A DNA stretch of 64,000 bases, from the NCBI GenBank assembly GCA_916610825.1, contig OU744450.1, positions 26,456,350 through 26,520,349 on the forward strand. Direction: 5' to 3'. This document shows, piece by piece, positions 1 through 20,377 of the stretch (positions within the stretch are counted from its first letter, which is position 1; each line of letters starts with the position of its first letter). This DNA comes from Haliclystus octoradiatus (lineage: Eukaryota > Cnidaria > Staurozoa > Stauromedusae > Haliclystidae). Below the pieces are notes generated by a model that saw only the letters and a program-made list of their open reading frames with translations, made no database searches and was not told where the DNA came from. Made by a program: the position numbers and the translations under genes.

Positions 1-143
1 TAGCTGAATTGACCATTATAGACAGGTGGCCTTTATATACAGGGTTGATTCAATAGAAAATATCATTTTAGACCTTGCAAGAGTGACCACTATAGACAGG
101 TGGCTGCTTTATAGAGGTGACCGTTATAACAGGTTTGACTGTA
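1..143 (+). mobile_element. TA-flanked palindromic MITE (family 1), cut by window edge
   Basis: Right part of the commonest repeat in the window, in an intron of the BRD gene. Diagnostic blocks: TGACCACTATAGACAGGTGG and the end CAGGTTTGACTG followed by TA at 142-143. A second partial copy in the opposite orientation follows at about 144-245 (TAGTATTTTCTATTGAATC then GGTCAATGTATCTACC), making an inverted pair. Confidence 0.8.
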
Positions 144-563
144 CGTCTAAAATAGTATTTTCTATTGAATCAATCTTGCATATAAATGCCAGTTGCATAT
201 AGCGGTCAATGTATCTACCCCGCAGATGACTGCTATATTATATACATGCTCCACTAGAGCAACACAATTCCAGCCGGCAGGAAACATCTTTATCTTGTAA
301 TTCCTCTAGTGTACACATATGATCACATAAACATATTTCAGCAATTTAATTTTTATGTGTTATTTTGACTTGATTCAACCGGTTGTAAATCCTTGATTCG
401 AAGTTCCTTCTGAAATTGACCGGATAAATAGATCTAAACAAATTTTTTACTTTATTGAAGATTGCATAGTTTATGTAAATACACTACTATTCCATTGCTG
501 TACCTGCCTAATTGCTGTGAATGTTTATGTTTTATGTTATTTTATTTTATTTTTATTAAACAG

Positions 564-3500
564 CTAATATCTGTCCATGAGCAATTATCAAAGCTAACAA
601 CAGACCGCAAAGACAAGAAGAAGAAAGAAAAGGTGAAACCAGTAAAAGACAAAACACCAAAAAAGAAGGAAGATAAATCAGTAAAAAAAGATAGTAAAAA
701 AGAGAAAGATAGCGTTAAAAAAGAAGACCCAAAAGATGCAACAAAGGCGGCTGGTAAGGCGCAAAAAGAAAAAAAAGGAAAACGAAAAACTTCACCAAAG
801 ACAAAGAAAAAGGCTTCTGCATCTGAGAGAACAAAGAAAAGCAGGTATTCCATCTCATAATTTTAAGACGAGCTAGTATTCCCAAATGGTTTTCATACCA
901 ATCTGTTGACGTGCTAGCGACATTGAGAAGGTTTTATATCAAACGTTTCATTCTGATTTTTGCTCTTTTCAAGCTTTTTTCTTGTCTTCTAGCAGGCACA
1001 AGATAGTTTTTCTTTATTTGGTTGCTCCTCAATTTTTTTTTCATCTTGTCTGGAAATTTAGAATATTTCGATACTTTCTTCTGAAATTTTGTTGAAGTTT
1101 AGCCTATAAAATATAGATCATAATTATCAAATTCGCTCCCTTGCAGTCTCTGAGCATTTGTTGTTTGTTGTCAATGATGTATTGTAATTAGAATTTAAAA
1201 TTGAATCAGCTATCTGTACCATCAAACCAAGACATTCAAATTCAATTAAGATTTTTCTATTTTATTTTTGTTCCTCAGGCTAGCAGCAAAGAAGAAAGAC
1301 TTTGGTAACGAAAGTGATGAAGAGGTTTCAAGTTCACATCCTATGTCGTATGATGAAAAACGGCAACTCAGCTTAGACATTAATAAATTACCAGGTGAGA
1401 TTGAAGAGTAAGTCATTTACCCATCTCTTGATGACGTGTTAGCAGTAACAAAATCAGATTTCAAAATTAGGGATGCGAACCAAATATTGATTAATGGACC
1501 TACCTTATTATTAAAATTTATCGGCAAATATTGATCGATGTAGATAATCGGCAAATTTGTTAAATGGTGCACCTCTAGCGATACATGCGTGGTAGCGATG
1601 TGAGGTTAAATTCACATTAACTAACAATCAGTATTTTTTATACCCTATTATTTGTTTTTGCTACTTCTTCTTACTAAAGTTTTTTACCATAATTCGTTTA
1701 ATATTTTTTCATGTTTCAGGTGACAAACTTGGGAAAGTTGTACATATAATCCAATCACGAGAACCAAAGTTGAAAGGAAATAATCCTGATGAAATAGAAA
1801 TTGACTTTGAAACATTAAAACCAGCTACACTTCGAGAACTTGAAAAATATGTTGGTTCATGTACACGCAAGAAAGCTCGAGGTGTGCCTGCTGCTGCTAA
1901 AAAACTAAAAACCGCCGAAGATCGAGTGGCTGAACAAGCGAAGAAAAAAGAGGAGCTGGAAAAACGATTGCAGGTATTTGGAATAGTCATAAATGTCTGT
2001 TCAGTCTATTTTTAGTACATATCTGTAGTTCATTTTAATACTTTCATGTCTGATTTCGTCTCGATTTACAATTTATGATTATAACTAGCAATACATCCTT
2101 GAGCTGCTTAGGTAGAGTCAGCTGGTGAGAATTTGCGATACCTACACATATTTTATTTTATAGGAAACTTCTGTAACTCCTCAAAGTTAACAAACTGTTG
2201 TACTGTACTTCCGTAATATACTTAATTAAAAAACTGGAGTTTTTCTAGAATAACTAACATTTATTTCATTTCAATTCAGTTGATTTTGCAGTGAAAAGTC
2301 TCAAAACGGCATTGTTTTTCATCAGTTTTGTATGTGTACACTAGAAACAATATTAATTATGTCACCCATATCCATGTTCATATTTTGTGATTTTGAGAGA
2401 TTACAGGACTTCGATGAATAAACTTTTGGTACTGTACTAATTTTTTATGAAAATTAAGAAATGGGTAAACATACAGCATTATCTTGGTTTCGATATAAAA
2501 AAGTTTATTAAAATATCATAACCTTATACAGGTTCACAATTGGTAAACATTGATTTTAGTTAGACGTAAATTCATTTTCTCACTTTGCCAAAAAAATTAG
2601 AACTGGCTTGCATGCTTACATATTTGCATTTTCATTTATACCTACGCCCTTGAATGGTATAAATGTCCTATTTAGATAAATTATGATATTGTTAACTGCT
2701 CATTCCTTCTTGTAAACAGTAGTTTTAGTTTTTCACATATATTTTTTTTCTCATTTCAAGGATGTTAGTGGAAAACTTCAAGCAACTCAAGTGCCCAAGA
2801 AGAAGCAACCGAAGAAAGGTAAGATTCTTTTGATTATAAATCCCTGTTGAGTGCAAATTGACGATGCAGTAATTCCTTAATACCCATATTCATTTTCTAT
2901 TTCTATAGAAAATTCAGAAGTTGATCCCAACGGGGCAATCGAAAACAAGATGGCACGACTCAGCGCTAGCAGTTCTAGTAGTAGTGGTAGTGGTAGCGAA
3001 TCATCGACATCTTCGGCTTCATCTACTTCTAGTTCAGAAGAAAGCAGCGAAAGTTCAGATTCAGACAAAGGTAGTCTGAAAGTTGTTAAATGAAACACTT
3101 TTAATAACAAATAAACAACTATTCATATTGCTATGATTCAAAAGAAAAGCATGTTTCTAAAACAACATATAAAAGTAAAAAAAATGATGTATAAGTTTGT
3201 AAATACTGTAAACATTTGTGCAGTTCAGGATTTCTATGTAACCCTCAAATAAACACACAAAGAGAGCTGTACATGCTTTTTAGTAAAATAAAGCTATTAG
3301 CTCAATGTTATCTTGTAATCTTCTTTGGTTATTGGTTCATGACATCTTTTGCTGATAATTAATTCAGTTATTGTTGAAGACAAATACCAACGGTTTGTCT
3401 TTGTATGGCAGGTTCTCGTAGGGTGAGCAAAAAGGCCTCTCAAAATGCAGTGAAGGTACTTTGATTTCTTTACCTTAATACCGTAGTTAAAAACAATAAG

Positions 3501-6500
3501 TTTCTGACAGTCGTTTTGCATCTTGACAGGATGGCAGTAAAGTAGCTTTGCCTGTGTCAAAACCTGTGATCGCAACCACCGTCAACAATACACCACAACC
3601 CCAGAGGCCAACTAATGACACTCCACGCCAAGTAGATACTGCCAAAGGTATGAACACACAATTTTGACTACTCTAAAATATAGATAACGTTATTTCTCAC
3701 CTAATTATGCGGCCTGGTGTCCCTTTCTACTATAAAGGTGACATAGGACCACTCAATTATTTCTTGAATGTTGATGTTACGATTTTTGTATTCAAAATAT
3801 GGGAAACCATATTCGGCATAGTGACCAATTTTGAGGCCAAACGCGAACGTAACTCCTGGGGGACACCCCCAATGAAAATTATTGCCTCTTGATCCTGTCA
3901 ATTTTGAAACAAAATATTCCAAAATATTGCAATTTTAAAGGAAGTGCATTACTGAAGTTCCAAAATATGCAAATTCTACTCATTTCGTTAGCTAAATTGA
4001 CAACATCCCTTGTCAAAAGCATTTAATTACATGCTCCCACATGTAAAAAGAGGATTCTTTCCACTAATCCTTTTTTTTTGCAAAATATCAGTGTCTTGTT
4101 TTTATCTACCCACAAATAAATTGTCTTTGTTCGAAGGCTTATTGATATTTAACAGCTGTAAACAGTCTCCACTTACGCTATTTTGAAACTATTTCACTAT
4201 CTAGCAAAACAAGAAGCTATTGTTCCAGCACTGGTTCCAACTCCAAAGCAGCTACCCGTTGTTCTTTCTGCAGCCACAACCGCAGCCATTGTGGCACCTA
4301 AACAGCCAGAGAAACCACCTCAGCCAATTCCTGCTGTAATAGCAAAAATCTCAAATGGTCAAAAACCAGCTGCTAACATCACCATACCTGCTCCAACTGT
4401 GCCAGCTGTTCCAAAAGCAGTAGAAGAAATGCTTAAGAAAGATACTCCTAGTCCAGCCAATGGTTCACCTAAAGGTGGAAGTCTGCAAATTCCAAGCACA
4501 GCTGTGCCAACTGCTTCTCGTGATAAGCTATCGTTCAAGGTTGCTGATAGTTCTCTTTTCAAATCAACTGACCGATCGACAGCAGGTGAGTGACTGTGAT
4601 ATTCATCATTCATAGAATAATATGTTGCCTGGATTAGACCGAAACGCCATAAATCTAAAACGACAGGTTTCTCAGGGCAACTCTGAATTCTCAATAAACA
4701 TTTAACCACTATAGACAGGAAAGTTAAGAGATAGAAAATGTGAAATTCTAGATTAACTGCATCTGGCAAGACACTCGTCATTCAACACAATTGAAGAAAG
4801 TAATTGTTTATTGTTTTGTTGCAATTTATTAACCATTTGCCTAGTTATTAAATAGATGATGTTATCAATTAAGTTGATGTGGTCTTGGAATTCGACAATG
4901 GGTGAAATAATTTGATCTCGAAAATGAAAACTTCACAGTTACTTACAGTTTCAAAACAGTATATGCAAAACAGATTCTGGTAACAATAGAATTACTACAG
5001 GCACAATTTTCAACAGATGTCTGCATTTGGAATTATTAATTGTAGATTGTTTTGAGTTAGTAACTGTCATATACCCAATCACATTCTAATCAATTTTCAT
5101 CTCACTAAAGTATTTTCAGAACAATTTACAGACACCTTGAAGGAGAAAATTTGGCCGTATCCACTAATATATTTTGTATACGTTATGGATCATTATAGTA
5201 ATTTTATTTTGTAGGTTCTCCTGCTGCTGTTAAAGTCGAAAAGAAGGTATATATAATTTAATATTTAAATAAATAAATTGAGTAAATGTGTGGGCAAAAC
5301 ATCTGTTTGAGTGCTCAATGCTAAAAGCAGAGCAATATAAATAGTAGATCAAAGATCACATTGATTCAATAAACCGTCTGAAGAGTGTCTTTATGCGAAT
5401 CTCAAAGTAACGGAATAGACTAATTTAATATTTATATTATTAGGTGGCTAGTATGATATATTTTATTGAACTTTCATAAGTTAATCCTGAATGATTATCA
5501 ATTTCTTTGTAAATCTTTTTCCAAATCAAATTGTGGTTTTCTTAGATAACTTTGAGGAGCCTATGAAACCAATTTGGTTTTCCTTTCTGTTGCTAAACCA
5601 AGATTAATATACAGGATTAATCAAGTTAATGAACACATTTATTACCAGTGTGGTCCCACGATCGGACATGCTTTTCTGCTTCACAACAATTTCCTAGATT
5701 TTATCAATTAATTATTGCCAAAGATTTCTAGATGTGCTCTGAAAGTCACACATCTATGTTTAAATGATAACTTCAGGCTGGTCTACAGCTGTCAATTCAG
5801 ACTTAGACATAAATTCAATTTCAAAAGTTTTTCTGGAGTTTCAAATGTTATTATGACTGAACCAGATTGTCTTATCATGCGTTCATTTTTTAGGATTCAA
5901 CATCATCTGCCCAGCCTAGAAGACCGATTGGTTCATGGGGAAGTCTTGCTGCCCAGAAAACAGCCGGTAATGCTGCCCCATCGTCCAATTCAAAATCATC
6001 TGCAAGTTTTGAGCAATTTCAAAGATTGGCTCGTGAAAAAGAAGAAAAGGTATTTATTTTATCAATTCATTTGGCTACTAGGATATATGACTGACCTCAG
6101 GGTTGATAATTGATTATTGAACTATGTACAATGAAATTTATATATAACAGTCAGCTGCGAGAGGTAGATAGATTAACCACTGTATGCAGGTGACCTTTAT
6201 ACACAGGGTGGATTCAATAGAAAACACTAATGTAGACATTGTTAGGGTGACCACGATAGACAGTTGGCCTCTGCATAGAGGTACCATTATAACAGGTTTG
6301 ACTGTAACTATACAATGCAAATGTGAGAATCCTCCAACTTAAATCAGCAGGTTTCAGGTTTCTAATTCAGTATGCTATACGAGAAATAATCAATAGTAAT
6401 CGTTGTCGTTTGCTTGAATACTTTTTGATCTAGTATAGTGATCATTGAGAAGTGCTTACACTTTGCCCTGTAAGGGATACATTTAATTTTATGCTTTTTT

Positions 6501-8261
6501 TCTCAGGAAAAAGCAATGAAAGTGCAAGAAGAACAACAAAAATTACAAAAAGAAAGACTAGAACATGAAAGATTAAGAATAGTGGAGGATAGAAAACGGT
6601 AATTAATTAATTTCCCCTGATTATAAGATTGAGATATTTAATTTGTGGTAATCAACACACAAATGTGTCCCCAGCATTTCCCAAGGAATTCAATTTGAGC
6701 ATTTATAGAGGCAAGTCATAAATTGTGAATTATTCAGCATACTTTCAATGTTTTTTTCAATTCCTTTTCAAATTCTGTGGTGTTTGTTCTCGAAGGCATA
6801 AAATTGGCGTGCGGCTTTTGCTCTAGGCTTCCAATGCGTTGTGTGATGCGCAAATTCAATGCACTAGTCGTGGCTTGAAAAATGGCACCCACTTTTTAAC
6901 TTTGAGCATGATGATCAATATTATGCCTCTAACATGATTTTTCCAAACATCAGAAAAAACTGAATTATGTGCTTTCTACTCGCTCAAACACAGAGACAAT
7001 TCATCTGAAGTAATGGATTTCCTGTTGTAACAGTTGTGTTACACATAGATTATAGAATACAAGAATTGGCAACTCAACCGCGCTGTCAGATGATGTTGAA
7101 GCTGGTGCGAAACGGAGTCATGCGATCTTGACCTGACACAAGAACTAAACCATAGATTATAGATTACGGCACAATTTATGGTTTACAGTTGTTGAACTCC
7201 TCCCTCGCTTCAGCAAAGTTTCCTGTTGCATCTTATTGTAGATTAATTGCTATATTTTGCATTTTGATATTCAGTGAACAAGAGGAAGAAGACGCCCTCG
7301 AAAGAGCATTATCACAGGAAAAGCAGCAACAACAACAGCAACTCCACAGTGGAGGATCGTCAGGGTCTCCTTCGCCATTACAATTATCTGGTAATGATGA
7401 TAACGACTCTAGTAAACCCTCACAACGTGATCTCGACAGGCAAAGAGCTCAAGAAAGACGGAAGAGAGAAGCGGTTAGATTCTTTATTTATGTTACAATT
7501 CTTATGCAAATTTAAATGGTACTGTGTGTTCTACTGCTGCAACGTTGTTCAGGGCTACTTAACACTCAAATTAATGGTTTATACTCCCCCTCCCCCCTCT
7601 GTGAAAGCATACATTAATTTTATCCTGATGCTATTATATATACATTGGCTCTTATGTGACGGGAAAAATTTAGATTTTCCACTATTTGATAATTTTGATG
7701 ATCTAATATAGAATTTTAATTATTTTCAATTCTTCAATTTGTTTCCATTTCAGGGGGACTCCATCTCATTTTATTTATTAAAATACTTTCAAATTTTCAA
7801 TAATTTCCCATTTCTTGCTGCCAAACTGACAAAATAGATTTTTGCTCAATTGTTGATTCTGACACTGAACTGTTACATATTAGATCCATTCCTACAAGAA
7901 TCATGTGCTAGAACAATTCAGAATGTTGAATTTCCATTACCCTATTTAACTTCTTTTGTTTACATTTGTGATTGAGTATCAACTTATTAAGATGTAGACA
8001 AAATTTAATATTATGTTACTACAAGTTGGACAAAGCGTCCGCAATAGATGCCAGATCAATTTGGACAAAAGTGTTATTTAGTGTTTTTATAAAACCTCAA
8101 TCAACCTCTGATTTGAATGAGCATGCATCTTTTTTCTCATTTGAAGGTTTGCCTATCCAGTATTTTTAATTTGTGTTAAAATTTTTTATTTTCAGCTTGC
8201 ACGCACAATTGACATGACTAAACAAAATGATATTATGTCTTCTTTCGAAGAAACTCTATAA
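564..8261 (+). CDS. BRD4: BET-family bromodomain protein, C-terminal part (BRD4/BRDT-like; 5' end outside window)
   Basis: BET proteins bind acetylated histones in the nucleus and recruit transcription elongation factors. Thirteen coding exons keep one frame: 564-844, 1279-1394, 1720-1973, 2761-2818, 2909-3070, 3412-3455, 3530-3647, 4205-4585, 5215-5246, 5894-6049, 6507-6598, 7275-7473, 8196-8261 (652 residues plus TAA). Order: VHEQL helix and a Lys-rich stretch; the NET (extraterminal) domain in exons 2-3 ([20 protein letters not shown], then [20 protein letters not shown]); a Ser/Glu-rich acidic cluster in exon 5; an Ala/Pro-rich linker; a SWxSLAAQK plus [15 protein letters not shown] segment; a Glu/Arg/Gln-rich coiled coil; and a C-terminus [18 protein letters not shown] matching the C-terminal motif of long BRD4 and BRDT. 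The two bromodomains must lie to the left. Vertebrate BRD2/3/4/T are duplicates of one ancestral gene, so the symbol marks the long-isoform architecture, not strict one-to-one orthology. Confidence 0.93.
6138..6306 (+). mobile_element. Family-1 MITE copy in BRD intron
   Basis: Degenerate near-full copy: TATATAACAGTCAGCTGCGA near the left end, internal GATTCAATAGAAAACACTA, and the right end CAGGTTTGACTG next to TA. Lies between coding exons 10 and 11 of the BRD gene. Confidence 0.75.
6795..6905. mobile_element. Decayed family-2 (TTAA) MITE relic
   Basis: GGCATAAAATTGGCGTGCGG on the left and CCCACTTTTTAACTTTGAGC near the right resemble the ends of the family-2 MITE best seen at 27957-28097. 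Heavily diverged; boundaries approximate. Confidence 0.4.
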
Positions 8262-9445
8262 TAACTATCTTCTATAACTGATATCTGTGTAACCTATCAT
8301 CACTACATATATAATGTTATTTTGAAAGTCTTTATCATATATTGATTCATTATAGACCTTCAGTGTTTGTCTTGTTTTTTTTATCATCCTGCTATTGGAT
8401 ATTTAAATAAGCCAAATTTTGTTTATATCTTTACTCATTTGTTTGCTACTAATCATTGTTATTGTCCATTGTTTATCCATTCACTGTATTAAATATGTCT
8501 AATGAATGATCAACACAAATACTTTCCTAATTAACTGTTATTTTCATTGTGTTTACATATCCCTTATATACGTTTTGCCAAAAAGTGATGGTTGGCCAGG
8601 TTATGTTAGAGGGTGCAAGGCCACATAGAGGGGTTAAGTGTGGGCAATTGCACACAAAACATGAGAAATATTTCTGGTTTACATTGTTGTTGCGATGGAG
8701 TGTAAATAATTCACCAAAATTCAGTTTTTGGAAAAGATAATTTTCAATTAAAACAAAAAAAGATTCTAATGATTATATTTGCCAAAATTCCCAAGGCCCA
8801 ACATTTTTGTCATCTGCCCTGGACGAGTGACCGCTCTATGCAGACGTAAAACAATAGGAAATGATGACTGAAGGTGGTTGCTCTATACAAGCGCCACTAT
8901 ACCCAGTTTAAAGTGTATATCGCCTTTTGGATGGTGCGTTAAAGTATTATGTTCTGCTTTGTGATATTGGGGGTACATATTGCATCAACTGGTGAACCAT
9001 ATTTAGACACATTAGATTTGAAATAATAGGTATGCATACTCAGTACCGCAAAGATGTTGAATAGTTTAGAGGTCTGTGGACAGGCTATGTGCGCTTTCAT
9101 CAAAATTACCAAATATCTATTGGCTTTATCTGTCAAAATATAAATCTTACTTGCCGATTAGTATATGCTGTATTTTATTGCAGACTACATTTGTTGAAAG
9201 CAATACTCCAAGAGAAACAAAATGCGAAATTTAATTCAAAGTATCTAATCGGATTATTAATTTTGATCGACACTAGAAGATTGTGATTAGTATAATCTCG
9301 ATTGTATGAAGCACGTTCTTACTGAAAATGAGGCAATTGAAAGTATGGCAGTTGTCAATCAAAATTATTGATGGTTGAACAGCATTCAGTTTATTGAGAA
9401 ATGTTTGAGTTTTTAAAACATTAAAAATCGGCATTTCATGCCAAA
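8262..9445. other. Intergenic region between BRD and the SCaMC carrier gene
   Basis: About 1.2 kb between a stop codon and the next start on the same strand. It should hold the BRD 3' UTR and polyadenylation site and the carrier promoter. A worn family-1 MITE fragment is visible around 8815-8915 (GAGTGACCGCTCTATGCAGA). I see no further gene. Confidence 0.6.
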
Positions 9446-18854
<9,409 letters not shown>

Positions 18855-20377
18855 TTTATCCAACCCTAAATATTGAAAATTTAAAAGTATACACAAACAA
18901 ATTAGAAGTTAGAACAACATTAAGAATTTCTGGATGTTTGAACATTGTATATGTATACAAAATTATCCGATATAGATATTATTGTCTATAACTTTACATT
19001 AGCTTATTTATTTTGGGCTTAATTTGAAAATACAAATTTTTGTAAATTAAACTATATCGCCCGTCTTAACAAAATGGCACATTAATTCATGTTGAAATCA
19101 TTTACAATAAATGAACAGTTTGAATATTTATCGTATTCATTAATTTTAACCAATATATTTTGTGTGTTTGCCTCCACATCTGAATAAAGGTCATGAACGA
19201 ACCAGTAATGATTAAATGTGTAATGCAAACATGGAGGTCATCAACCAACGTTGTTAATCTAAGAGCAGTTCATGAACTATTGTAAATTGGATGAGATATA
19301 TAATATGAGCAGTTCAACCGCTGTTTTAAGGATTTTTGAGCTGCCCCTGCGAAAAACAGTTCATGAACGTTAAATGGCTCTAATTTTCCTGAACTGTTCA
19401 TGAACCCTCACAGATAGTTCATTAAACTTTGGGGCCATGTAACGTTCATGAATGCCTGAACTGTTTTCGCAGGGGTGAGGGCACTTTTTAGACATTTTTC
19501 TTAGTAAATATAAATACAGAAAAAACTGTTTATAACATCACCTGGTGAAATTTGGTATATCTCTCTTCTTATGAATAATTGGCTATAACCGCACATCGCC
19601 TATAACATACTTTTTAAAACTTCCCTAGGGGTGTTGTGTTGTTATCAACAATTTCTACTGTATTTGCAAGCATGTTGTAACCCTTTTCTACACAAAACAA
19701 ATATGTCTGAACTTTGAATTGATGGCTTAAATTCAATTTAAATTCAATGTTTTTACTTACTAAAATGCTGTTGGGATTTAATGAAAATCTCATATTGTTC
19801 ACATCATTAGTCTGTCGAATAGATAGGCCTACAGTTTTTGTTGATTTGTGGCGGATTTCAGACTATTTTTATGGTTGTGGACTCTTGATATTGAATTTTT
19901 CCCATTGAAATCTATTACAAATGACCTACATATCCTTATTCTAGATTTCAGAGTATTTTAATGCTGATGTTTGATAGACTTTGATTAGAAAATTAATGCT
20001 AAAAAAATTGTTTACATTGTTTATTTTGAAAAAAAATAGATCTATCAATGTTTTTAACTTTAAGTACAATGACTATCTCGTTGCCTTTCAACAAAACTAG
20101 ATATATATATATCAGACGTCATCATTTAAATTGATAACTACAGTTTAGTTATAGGTATAATTACACTATCTTCAACACATGATGCGTTGTTATGTAAATA
20201 ATATTTAGATCTGAAAGAAACGTTTAAGAGAATCTACTAATATTGCATACTATTAAATTTACACAACAATCCAATAGTTCCTACAAAATTAAAAATGTTT
20301 TCATGTATATACTGTATTTACATATTAAAATATTAACTTTAAACAGCTGTAACAATTCCCAATCTACAAGTTTATAA
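18855..20377. other. Convergent intergenic region, carrier 3' end to CENP-A 3' end
   Basis: About 1.5 kb between two convergent genes. Holds both 3' UTRs and an inverted-repeat element at 19344-19475. Otherwise AT-rich, with no gene I can support; a short AT dinucleotide run lies near 20100. Confidence 0.6.
19344..19475. mobile_element. Inverted-repeat element with GTTCATGAAC-type palindromes (family 4)
   Basis: CCCCTGCGAAAAACAGTTCA at the left end is mirrored by TGAACTGTTTTCGCAGGGG at the right end. Inside and just to the left are repeated GTTCATGAAC-like palindromes. Related, more decayed sequence lies in VPS13 introns near 46605, 47380, 49080 and 55740. Confidence 0.65.

Noticed and set aside
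462..563. Upstream ATG extension of the first BRD exon
   Set aside because: The segment before 564 is a pyrimidine-rich intron end with AAACAG; the encoded residues are hydrophobic and unlike BET proteins.
542..853. 103-codon minus-strand frame (Phe/Ser-rich)
   Set aside because: Complement of the Lys-rich BRD exon; no independent support.
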